Origin: Morchella semilibera
Lineage: Eukaryota > Ascomycota > Pezizomycetes > Pezizales > Morchellaceae
Direction: 5' to 3'
NCBI GenBank assembly: GCA_009192285.1
Contig: CM018606.1
Coordinates: forward strand, 1-64,000
Length of the DNA: 64,000 bases
The notes beneath the pieces were generated by a model, which worked only from the letters and a program-made list of their open reading frames with translations, made no database searches and was not told where the DNA came from. Positions 12,984-22,849 of this stretch are shown here, one piece after another (the stretch's first letter is position 1; every line of letters begins with the position of its first letter). The translations under genes were made by a program, and so were the position numbers.

Positions 12984-15538
12984 CTAGTTTCTTGGGGCAT
13001 CATTGGCGGCGGCCAATGACTTAGCAAGCTCGTTAGTCCTGTGTCTCTTGCCATATTTATGGCTCTGGTACTGGAGCAGGGGCATAATCAGGTTGCAGAT
13101 CTTGCAGTGATAATCCGGAGAAGTTATGGCCACGGTACCACCGCCACTACTACTGCTACCCGCGCCTGAGTTCTGGGAGGCGGGAGCTCCTTGGGGCTTA
13201 TTACCGGCGGCGGCTTCGCTGTGCTTGACCCCGCCGAGATGGGTCTCCTTGTTATTGATATGCATGGTGATCCCGCACGGCTTGCAGTAGAACTCCCCGC
13301 TCCCGTACCGCATGGGTGGCGGAGGATCCGCAGCTGCGACCAGGGGAGCGCTGGGACCACCGCCGCCACCACCACCACCACCACCACCACCACTACTACT
13401 CGCGCCAGAGTTCTGGGAGGCGGGTGCTCCTTGGGACATGTTGGCGACGGCTTCGCTGTGCCTGGCTCCGCGGAGGTGTTCCTCCTTGCTATTGATGTGC
13501 ATTGAGATCCCGCATGGCTTGCAGTGGAACTTCGGTACGTGGTATTGCATGACCTCAGAATCACCCGCAGCTCCTCCACTTGGGTATCTGGCTCCTGAAG
13601 TCTGGCTCCATCGTCGCTGTTGCCAGGTGCTGGAGGCCGTCTGGGGAGCTGCCACCGCCACTTTCGCTTCCGCATTCCCCCCACCCACGCCGGGCTTTTC
13701 TGGCATAGTTCGCAGGGCGCCGTCAAAACGCCTCATAGAGGCCCATCTCATTCTCTCCTTTATGGCTGCGAATTCTTGCAGTTTTTCCCTATGCGGCCTA
13801 CCAGCGAGATGGCTCTGCCGAGAGTTGCCATCCATCGTCCTGTCGCAAATCTGGCAATGGAAGTCCGGGGGCCTCGGGGCAGCGGGAGGAGGAGGGGGAG
13901 GAGAAGGAGGGGGAGGGGGGGAGAAGGAGGGGGAGGGGGAGGAGAAAGAGGAGGAGGACAGGAAGGAGAAGGAGGGGCAGGAGGTTCAACCTTCGACACT
14001 GCAGGCATAATCGTATAGCCCTGTGCTTTTGCGGTTTCTATATGATCCTTACTGGCCAAGTGAGCGGCATATCGGTTAGCGTGGTATACATCGTCGCATA
14101 TTATACACTCCAGGGTTTCCTCTGGGTGCTCGTTCTGCTCGCTGGTGGGGTACTCGGTGTCGCACACGTCACAGTAGAATGTTGGTACTCGGAAGTGGAC
14201 GGCGGCGGCGTGGGGGCTGGCCGGTTCTTGCACTTGGTCGCCGACTTTAGTCGGGTCGGATGGCTGAGACGGCGGCTCTGGTGGTGGTGGTGGTGGTGGT
14301 TGCTGCTGGCCTGGATACTGTGTGCCCGGCGGTGGTTGCATTGGGTACTGCATGCCCGCTGGTGTTTGCCATTGATACTGCGAGGCCGGCGCCGGTGATT
14401 GCATTTGGTACTGCATGCTCGCCAGTTGTTGCATTAGGTACTGTATGCCCGCTGGTGATTGCAGTAGGTACTGCAGGGCCGCTGGTGTTTGCCCCTGATA
14501 TTGTGTGCCCGCCGGTTGTTGCGCTGGGTGCTGCATGCCCGCCGGTGGTTGCATTTGGTACTGCATACCCGCTGGGGTTTGCCCTGGATACATGTACTCT
14601 GCGCCCGGCGGTTGCCCTTGATATTGTATGCCCACCGGTGGTTGCCCTGAATATTGCATGCCCGCTGGTGACTGCATATGGTACTGCATGCCCGATGATG
14701 TTTGCCCTCCATACATGTGCTCTGTGCCCGGCGGCTGTCCTGGATACCACATGCCCGCTGGTGTTTGCATTGGGTACGGCGCGGCTGGGGGAGGTGTAGC
14801 CTTGAGCTTCTGCGACTGGTCCAATCCCGAATCCTGGGGCCTATGGGGTGGTTGTGGCGGGTAGGTTGTCCCGTATCCCGATTCCCAATTTTCATCTTCC
14901 TCCCCTTCATCATCATCATCATCTGCCTCAACCACCGGAAACTTCTCTGAACCCAAGCCATCCCCTATCAGAGCCCCTTCTCCGCCCTGCGGCTTGTACA
15001 CCGCCCTGTTCTCAGTGGCCTCCCTGGAGGTTGGGGTGTACTGATAGTCCCCCGTCTGCTTGAGTTTCAAGATGTGCTTCTTCCCCGTGGTGTGCTCCGC
15101 GGCGAAGAAGACGCTGACCTGCTCATCGCACAGCTCGCAGTGCCACATCTGCATAACCGGATCGGACAGCTCGGCCTCCTTCTTCTTCGCCGATCTGCGT
15201 GTCCGCCTTCCATCTTTGGGCATGTTCTCGCGATTGTGCGCCGCGAAGTGCTCGATGCGGGAGGAGATACTCATCCGCACCCAGCAGATGTCGCAGGTCC
15301 ACATCGTGGGTGGCAGGAGCTCCTCGCCCGCTTTCTCCCACTCCCCTTCATCCCCCTTCTGCACGGGTTTGTTTGTGTTTTTTTTGTTTTTCCCCGCTTT
15401 CTGGGTGTTGCCCCTGTCCCCGCCGGTGCCGCAGACCTTAATCTCGAAGAGCTCCATGTCGTCTGGCGTGTAGACGCCGCCGCTTTGGCGGTCAGGCTGT
15501 TCGCTGCCGTAGGATGATGTGATTGCGGAAGAGGACAT
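12984..15538 (-). CDS. Multi-zinc-finger protein (U1/matrin-type C2H2), repeat-rich
   Basis: A single-exon gene on the minus strand, starting at 15,538. From the N-terminus it shows fingers around MWTCDICWVRMS, MWHCELCDEQVSVFFAAEH and FYCDVCDTEYP/LECIICDDVYHANRYAAH, then FHCQICDRTMDGN, FHCKPCGISMHINSKEEH, FYCKPCGITMHINNKETH and YHCKICNLIMPLLQYQSH. The spacing C-x2-C-x12-H-x4/5-H is that of U1/matrin-type fingers, which bind structured RNA or protein partners. A long P/Q-rich segment of ten-residue PAGMQYxMQx repeats lies between fingers. One break is visible: the frame shifts in the G7 run at 13,915-13,921 inside a polyproline tract, and finger coding resumes directly after it. That is a homopolymer error or a polymorphic tract. 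It is a paralogue of the gene at 43,675. A TATA-like stretch lies 60-75 bp upstream. Confidence 0.8.
14285..14800 (-). repeat. In-frame 30 bp coding minisatellite
   Basis: About fifteen copies of a 30 bp unit encode PAGMQYxxQx-like decapeptides within the zinc-finger gene. Copy-to-copy variation preserves the frame and the Q/Y positions. Such tracts usually vary in copy number between strains. Confidence 0.85.
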
Positions 15539-15591
15539 AGTAGAAGGCTAGCGGTCTGTAGATGTAGTAGATACTATTGACCAAGAGGTAA

Positions 15592-15618
15592 GCACTATGT
15601 ATATAATATATATTGAGA
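15592..15618 (-). promoter_or_regulatory. TATA-like promoter element of the zinc-finger gene
   Basis: An AT-only stretch, TATATAATATATATTGAG on the plus strand, sits about 60-75 bp upstream of the minus-strand start codon at 15,538. The position fits a fungal core promoter, but it is inferred from sequence alone. Confidence 0.3.
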
Positions 15619-16449
15619 CTAGCTATTGGGATATATAGAGCAAAAATCAGGAATTGAAGGACACGAGAAACATTGACGATGGGGGGGGTAGTCAAGCTCC
15701 GAGTACGCAGTGGGGGAGGGGGAGAAGAGGGGAAAGAATAAGAAGAGGAAGGGGGGAAGGAAGAGGAGGAGGAGGAGGGGGTGCGCGGGTGAGGTTGCTA
15801 CTTAATATGGTCGATCCCCCGCATTATATCAGGCAGCTTGAGTGGGAGGCCTTAACGGTATTCACACTACGCGCACATACCGTACGCCCAGACACGACCA
15901 CCCCAATTCCGCCTCGGGTGGGCCGCATCCCTATAGCTCCCTACAGTTAATTGCGGGGGGATCTCAGGCCATAGATACCCCCCTCGACACAACCTATGCC
16001 CGCCTCAGAATGCGGTCCCAAAATTCGTACAGTGGATCACAGCGTATCACTCACGCCAAGTCTAACGACAGGGCGAGGGTTACAGCAGCTCTGCCTCCGA
16101 TCATTGGTCAAAAGGCCCCCCCCTGTCACGCCCCGACAGTACTGCAGTGTGGGGTGTGTGGGGGAATGCTAGGAGTAAGGGAGACAGGGATAAGTTTTAT
16201 GGATCCAGTGTTGGCCCCATACAAATTATCCTTGTCGTTGCATAGTTCGAGTGCCAATATCACACTGACAGGGCACTAAGTGGATTACATACGTATGACA
16301 TCACTTGATACATGCACTTACAGACATTAGGATGGACCACACAAAAAGGTATTGCCTGGTTATAAAAACAACTACGTACCCCAATATGCAATTTGTATGG
16401 AAAAACCTCTTTTGAGGGTATTGCCTAGTTATACCACTATAAAGTTCAG

Positions 16450-16680
16450 ATTGCTAGGAACACGGTGTTACCAGGGGCACAACCGATGACAGGTTCAGGA
16501 ATGTTCGGAGGTGGAGAGTAACAACATACATTACTAAAATAACCAGACGGGAAAAGGGAACTAGACTGATAACAGGAGTTGCGTAAGGAAGGAAGAAAAA
16601 GATCAAAGGAAAACCCTGCCCATATATAGTACTCAAACTTTGGTGGGGCAAGCTTTGTCAACGGGTGTTCCATCACTTAT
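16450..16680. mobile_element. Partial LTR-like remnant (second LTR family)
   Basis: It contains the block ACCAGGGGCACAACCGATGA, then TTGCGTAAGGAAGGAAGAAAA, then a CCATATATAG box. The same order recurs at about 19,857-20,440 and 20,810-21,341. The layout also resembles the window's main LTR family (AACAGGAAG ... AAGGAAAA ... TATTTAAC), so these are probably diverged relatives. A fossil, incomplete. Confidence 0.5.
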
Positions 16681-16694
16681 TACCTACCGCTGTA

Positions 16695-16918
16695 CAGCCC
16701 CGTTCGAAAAGTCCTGGCACCCCCGGGTCAAAAGTACGAGGGTGTTTCTCCTATTTTCTAATTCATAAATGTGACTATAATAACAGAGAGCTACAATATC
16801 GTCATTACGGCCATACCCACCAACTTTTGAGTATGCGTAGGAGAAATGGTTGTTGGTGGGTTAGAATTCATAAACAGACACAATATAGTAGGGTGCCAGG
16901 ACTTTTCGAACAGGGCTG
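16695..16918. mobile_element. MITE with ~30 bp terminal inverted repeats and TA target duplication
   Basis: The left end reads CAGCCCCGTTCGAAAAGTCC and the right end is its reverse complement with one mismatch over the first 20 bases. The match runs on for about 28-30 bp (TGGCACCC). TA flanks both ends (16,693-16,694 and 16,919-16,920). Inner arms around AATTCATAAA are also mirrored. A length of 224 bp, no coding capacity, a TA duplication and CAG...CTG ends point to a non-autonomous Tc1/mariner-type element. The well-kept ends suggest it is fairly young. Confidence 0.9.
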
Positions 16919-17413
16919 TACATACGGCAGAAAGAACGGACGGGAAAAATGGCAGCTCAGCCTTAACTGACTACTTTCGCCCGATCAGGTATCATGGCCC
17001 AAGGCGCATAAGGTTAAGGAACTTACGAGAATCAAGTTCATCTTTAGCTAAGTGAGGATAGAAGGAGGTAGATTTTATTTGCACCAAAGAGCTAACAGGC
17101 GATTGATCTGGCAAAGGGGGGGGGGGGAGTTGAATTGCAAGCTACAGATAACAAAAAGGGAGAATAAAGGTTGACGGGCGGAGAATGTTGAGAAAAGTAC
17201 GAAATGTGTCTGAAGAGGAGGAAATTTGAGATTAAATAAAAGCTGAGGGGTAACTTTCAAGAGAAGAATGTACAGAATTTGACGTTGGGCACATCACAAA
17301 AATGAGGGCGAAACGGGGGTTGTAGAGGCTTGACGAGAGCCATTGCGCGCGATATATTCTGAAACGACACGAAATGTTCTTTGCATTGATTCCTAGGAAA
17401 GTTAGACGGCGCA

Positions 17414-19430
17414 TTAGGGGGAGGTTATGGGGAGACAAACCCTGGCAATCCAAAGAGACGCTAGGACATTTTTGAGGGAATGTATATTCGCGATGTCTTT
17501 GGGAAGGGAGTGGCGACCACCTCGACGAAGAGTGTATATGTTTGGGCCGAGGAAGCGCATAATCATAACGACGGTATTAGGCCCTAAAAGAATATTAGGC
17601 ACGGAGCGAATGGAAGGGGGAAAGGAGGAAATACCAGCTTGAATGATACCAACAACAGAGAGCTTCGTCATAATGTGGGGGTCATGGTTTACGGCTGCCT
17701 TCAAGGCATTCAACATCGCACGACAACCAACATAAAGTTTGGCCATGTCATTGTTCCACTTGGAGGCAGAGTCGCCTTCCCAGCGCCTAGAAACCTCGAT
17801 GACTCCGAACTCGAGTGGTTTGGAGAGATAAGAAAGCTGGCGGGCAAGAATCACACCATCATAGCGATATGCAGTCTTGACGAGAGGGGTGATGTCGTAG
17901 GATATGGCTGCAAGGGGCGTATCACGCCTAACGCAAGGTAAATAAATAGAAACAAATTAGGTGGAGGAGAAAGTGCATTCGTTACCTTTGGAGCCATAGA
18001 TCGGGGGAGTTGATGAAAGCGCGATCTATGATTACCCAGTATATGCCTTCCCAAGCCCCTTCGGCGAGGGGCAGAGAGAATAAATTGTGGGAATGAGTGA
18101 GTAGATTGATACTAATGATGGTTAGCTTGAACGTAACCGCCAGAGGAATAAGCCTACACATGTTCGTACACGCGGTCTATCCATCGAACTGTGTATGGAT
18201 CGGCCTCATCGGTATGCGGCTCGTTGGCGATGGTTTCACAGATGGTAATGTCATGAACCTGGTACCGTTAAAAATAAATAAATTGAGGGGGGGGGGGGGT
18301 ATTTACATTCCGATACTTATTGGAATGAGATATAAACCAAGATGGACATTGAGGGTCTTCCTCGCTGAGCCCAGGGAGTGACTCCCAATTGTGACGTTGT
18401 AGTATTGTACGAAGCTCGACATCGGCAGAGTCTATGATACGCCAATGGCTGAGATCTAAGGTTGTTATACTGCGAGCATAGCACAAAATTATATCTTCAA
18501 GATAGTTTCCATCAGGTAAAGGTAATTTGGAGGAGTCTTTAAGATCCATGAGATACGTGAAATCGTAGTTGTCGCCAGGGCCTGTTGGTGCAGGGGAAGA
18601 CTGCCAAAGTTTAGCTAGGAATCGATAGATGGGTTCAGCCGGAAGTTACCCGAGGCGAGACCCTGTGGACCCGATATTCGTGTCGGGGGTGGCCGCTCTC
18701 TTGCGGGCCGGCGTTTTGAGTTTTAGGTTAGAACCGCCATATATCTTGCCGTAATTTGTCAAGTGTCTAATACGATTGCGATGAACGATGAGATCGCCTC
18801 GAGACGAGGGTGATTGTGCCTGGTTGTAAAATCGCTTGGCACGGGCCTTGTCGGAACCTGAGCCCTAAGCAAATGTTGAGTAGGGTGAGTAGACACAATG
18901 CCATCTAAACACAGGCACCATTTGACGCGCTGGCATGACATTGTTAAACATCCACCGTGGTGAGAATGTTACATACAAGATGTAACTAAGGCAAAACCCA
19001 CTGACAGCCAGACGACCTTTGCCGAACTGGTCGCAGGACATTGCAAAGGCACACACCATTTGGTATAATGCCACTCCGCATATGCCATCTGACAAGATGC
19101 GGGGAAAGAGATATCGATAGAGAGAGCGAAGAAGGGATGGTAGTGGGCTAAACTTCCAGGAAGGCCCGGGGGTGGGGGGGGGGGATGACATACCTTTTGC
19201 GTCCAGAGTATCAGTAATTCGCCAGCCCGCTTACGACGTTCAGGGTCCGAATCGTGAAGGAGATTGCGAATATGCTTATTCCAGGCAGCATGAGTGGACT
19301 CGTTATTGTAGCGATGCCCGAGGGAACTAGCGTGTTTCATGGAGTCTTCCAAAAAGCTGTCGATATTCCAGGATTTGGGGGGCTTTTTAAAATAATCCTT
19401 GAAGTGTTCTTGCATGCTGGGAACGGACAT
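17414..19430 (-). CDS. Multi-exon gene of unknown function
   Basis: Coding pieces on the minus strand share protein character and small introns. Exon 1 starts with ATG at 19,430 (MSVPSMQEHFKDYF...) and ends at 19,194 before GTATGT. A middle piece at about 18,630-18,330 includes AKLWQSSPAPTGPGDNYDF and DLSHWRIIDSADVELRTILQ. A downstream piece begins after an acceptor at 17,928 (exon from 17,927) and includes DITPLVKTAYRYDG, EVSRRWEGDSASKWN and KLSVVGIIQAG, ending at 17,414. A further piece near 19,110-18,900 may belong. I recognise no domain. G runs at 18,287-18,299 and 19,174-19,184 fall in introns. I cannot fix all junctions, so gene or decaying pseudogene remains open. Confidence 0.5.
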
Positions 19431-19856
19431 GATGATAAAAAGTTGCGTTGTAGAGTGAGGGGATGGACAAGGATTGAAAGAGGGGTGAGGGCACCTTTGT
19501 ATCCACGTGACCGGGTGGCTGGGAAGCCAAGATAGCGCATTTCTGCCAAGGTACCAGTCATGGACCAATAGTAAATTCCCAATTAGGTATTTATGTGTTA
19601 GCGTATCTTCTAATTGGGTGATTATTGGCCTAGAAAGGTACAGTCGGTTCGACTTCGATGGCGGAACGGGGTCATTGACGAATAGGGTGGGTCCCTGTGG
19701 CTAAAAGTGGCTGTATCAAAAAATTGGTCTATGCGCATCAGGTATAGAATAGAATCTTTGTTTACGCTTCTCTTCTCCCACCATCACCCTACTATCAAGA
19801 TTTCAGAACGCTTCTCATCAATGGTGCAAAATGCCCTTCCACTGCCAGGGTTACTA

Positions 19857-20440
19857 TGTTACGGAACGGGGTCGGGGGACTAAGGTATACAGAATCTATA
19901 GCAGGAGTAGGGTCGGGCAGAGAGTCCACAGGGAGTCTCTGAGTTCTACGTATACGCGAAGACACCAGTAGATAACTCGGATCACGGTCATAGGCAAGGG
20001 CGAAGAGTAACAGGAGGCCAAGGGTCTACCCGAGGCGGACAGGGTCAGGAGCGGGGGTACCAAGGGGCACAACCGAAGAAGAGACGCGGCGAAGTATAGA
20101 ACCAAGTATATTTTATTGTCGAACAGAATAAAGAACCAGATCAAGAACGGAAACAGAAACCTAAAGGGAAAGATTGATAACAGGAGGTTGCGTAAGGAAA
20201 GAAGAAAAGGAAAGACAAAGGAAATCCTAGCCGTATATATAACCTTCCAGCTTTACCGATTACTAATCCGTACCACAGAAACCCATAGAAACCCATAGAG
20301 GAAAACCTCAGAACCATAACCGATCTACATACTAAACCCCGATATACCCAACCCGAAGAGTCCCGACACAATTACTAATTCCTTTCTACCAAATCACGAA
20401 CATACCAAATATGCCGTGACATACTACAAGAACACGATCT
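19857..20440. mobile_element. LTR-like fossil (second LTR family)
   Basis: It begins TGTTACGGAACGGGG, comparable with TGTGACGGAGTAACCC in the main LTR family. It shares the internal order CACAACCGAAGA ... AACAGGAGGTTGCGTAAGGA ... CGTATATATAACC. The right boundary is uncertain. It lies just upstream of the pogo-type transposase. Confidence 0.5.
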
Positions 20441-20486
20441 CAATTTCCTACCACCTATCCCTTCTCAAGCGGCCACAAAGCCAGGA

Positions 20487-21756
20487 GTGGATCATAACAA
20501 AAGTTATACAAAATATGAGCGGATTGCATTGGGCCTAACACATTATCATTCGGAGCTACATGATTACACTCAATCCATTGAGCAACACTGTCAAGAAAGA
20601 CCAGTTGTGCTACAGATTGCCAGGATGTATGATATTCCGTTATCGACTTTGAGGCGACACATCAAAAATCTCGGAGGTAGAAGTATTGCTGAAGCAAACA
20701 AGGATAAGCAGATTTTGACCGTTGAGGAAGAGAAAGTGTTAGTGGAAAGACTTTTATTTCTTGATGATTTCAATATTCCAGCGGAAAAAACTCTTGTTTT
20801 CATCCTTGCTATCACGGAACGATGCGAAGGCAAGGACGAGGCGTGCCAAGATACACAACCGAGGTAGGGCGAGTTCTAGCGGAAGTATGTAAAGTGAAGC
20901 GAGGTATACTAAGGGATATGTGGCAAGAAACAGGGTGAGACAAGACATGGTACAATACGAAGACTTCGGGGTTTCCTCCTACTTGTTAGAGTAGGAGCGG
21001 AGGAGCTCAGTAGAACTAGAAATCCTAAAGCTTTGAATTGGCTAAAGAATAGAAAGGTTGCGTGAAAAAGAAAGAACAAAAGAGAAACCCTACAAGCGAG
21101 GGAGAGAGCTCCCCATATATAGCCTCAGAATTCCTTCGCTGACCCATCTGATAGAAACCCATGGAACCCCGGAACGTCCTCCGCTTAGAAATACAGATAT
21201 ACCATTGACTCATCAAACCCCTGTAACAGCAACACATAGAACACCATAGAAAATCTCTGATTAACTCTTCTTCCCGCAACACCACTAAATACGCTCCACG
21301 CCGTGATACTTGCACATAAACTTCTTCACCAACTTGACCCAAAATGAAAATAAAAAAAGACTGGTTTTACAATTGCTTAGCGAGACATCCAGAATGCAGA
21401 TATTTAACTGTTAAATCTATTTCTAAGTTGCGAGCAAATGCTGTGAACTATGATGCACTCAATGACTTTTTTGTTCAGGTATGCAATTTCAATATATTGG
21501 TTTATTACAAAACTAAAAAATTCATATTTCAATTAAAATACACTATCGACAAATATAAAATCGTTCCGAAGAACACATACAATATTGACGAGAATGGATT
21601 TATTGTGGGTACAGGCTAAAAGGTTAAACAGATATGTCGAAACATCAGAAAAAACTCAGTATATAAGGAAGTCACGAATCGGGAATCATGCTCTATCATT
21701 GAGTGCATATCGACAGATGGGTTTACTGTTACCCCTCTGATAATTTTTAGGGGTAG
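20487..21756 (+). pseudogene. Pogo/Fot1-type DDE transposase, N-terminal part (disrupted)
   Basis: From the ATG at 20,487 the protein shows a psq-type helix-turn-helix (QIARMYDIPLSTLRRHIK) and the start of a Tc5/CENP-B-type DNA-binding domain. After an LTR-like insertion (about 20,810-21,341) it resumes at KDWFYNCLARHPECRYLTVK. It reaches the first catalytic aspartate in YNIDENGF and the following strand TPLIIFRG. It also carries a TAA stop at 21,617-21,619 just after that catalytic block. Reading ends at 21,756, where another LTR starts. The C-terminal part lies at 53,726-52,335 on the opposite strand, consistent with the 27 kb inversion. About 130 residues of the middle, including the remaining catalytic acids, are not found on either side. 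The element is dead. Confidence 0.8.
20810..21341. mobile_element. LTR-like insertion inside the transposase gene
   Basis: It starts near TATCACGGAACG and contains CACAACCGAGGTAGG, TTGCGTGAAAAAGAAAGAACA and a CCATATATAG box in the order seen in the other second-family copies. Transposase coding lies on both sides. The exact ends and target duplication are unclear. Confidence 0.5.
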
Positions 21757-22167
21757 TGTGATGGAGTAACCCAATGCAAAGAGGAAGATGACAATGATGA
21801 TGCAGCAGGACTCGAGGAGCACAGCCTAAGCGATGAGGAGACCGACGAAGACAAGGGCAACACCCGACAGGCACAAGCACAGTCACCGGCAAAGGCAAAG
21901 GCAAGGACAAAGGCACAAGAGCGCAGGGCAGGAAAAGTGACGACCAGATAGACCTCCACAAGAACAATGAGAGATACTATGGATTTCCTCGTTCTAGAGG
22001 ACAGAGTCTTTAGTACGAGAAGCTATGGGTCAGGAATAGGAGTAAATTCCTATGTACCGGGATAACAGGAAGATGAGACAGAGAGGGAAGTAAGAAGAAC
22101 TAAGGAAAACATCTATCCCCGCTATTTAACACCCCTCCTTCAACAGTCCATTATGACTCATACGTCA
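21757..22167 (+). mobile_element. Older LTR, left part, interrupted by the Gypsy copy
   Basis: It begins TGTGATGGAGTAACCC inside the transposase gene and stops at ACTCATACGTCA, where the LTR of the young Gypsy element begins. Its continuation is not found at 28,536. It appears in reverse complement at 55,637-55,482, next to a second copy of the CGTCA duplication. Confidence 0.85.
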
Positions 22168-22800
22168 TGTGACAGAGTAACCCGACACAAAGAAGAAGAT
22201 GACAATGATGACGCAGAGGGACTCGAGGAGCACAGTGTACTCGACGAGGGGGCCGATGAAGACAGGAACAACGCCGGGCAGGCACAAGCACAGGCACCGG
22301 CGAAGGCAAAGGCAAGAGCGAGGGCACCGGAGCACAGAGCAGGGAGAGTGAGGACCGAAGGGACCTCAACAAGAACGATGAGGGATACTATGAGTTTCCT
22401 CTTGTCAGAGGACTGAGTCTTTGGTACGAGAGGCTATGGCTTTAGAAATAGGAGTAGATTCCTATGTACTGAGGTAACAGGAAGACGAGACAGAGAGAAA
22501 AGAAAGAAAGAACTAAGGAAAACATCTATCCCCGCTATTTAACACACCTCCTCCACTAGTCCGCTATGACTCACACTTCCACTCATAGAATCACATAGAA
22601 ACCCGTCGCTACCACACCTCGTAATCCTCCACACCATCTCCACTATTCTTCGTTACCAATCCATCACGCCATCGAACCTCCTGGAACCTAATGACGACAA
22701 CCTCCAACTCGCTTCCCCGCTCTCGCTTAACATTACCACAACAATCATAACCATGCATCACCCACTGGACTATCGGGACAAACGCCAAGACGCCGGGACA
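22168..22800 (-). repeat. 3' LTR of the Gypsy element
   Basis: 633 bp, TGTGACAG...CCGGGACA on the plus strand. The element's own sense is minus. The polypurine-like stretch adjoining it lies at 22,801-22,815. Confidence 0.95.
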
Positions 22801-22849
22801 GATCAGGTCCCTCCAAGGGCCTAGCTCCTGATAGGCCGAGGTTTCGAAG

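Noticed and set aside
13312-14799. Plus-strand ORFs of 100-230 residues
   Set aside because: Shadows of the minus-strand zinc-finger gene and its coding minisatellite.
21747-22372. Arg/Leu/Pro/Ser-rich ORFs recurring wherever LTRs lie (also 27,874, 51,615, 53,992, 56,066)
   Set aside because: The same open frame appears in every LTR copy. It is LTR sequence, not a gene.
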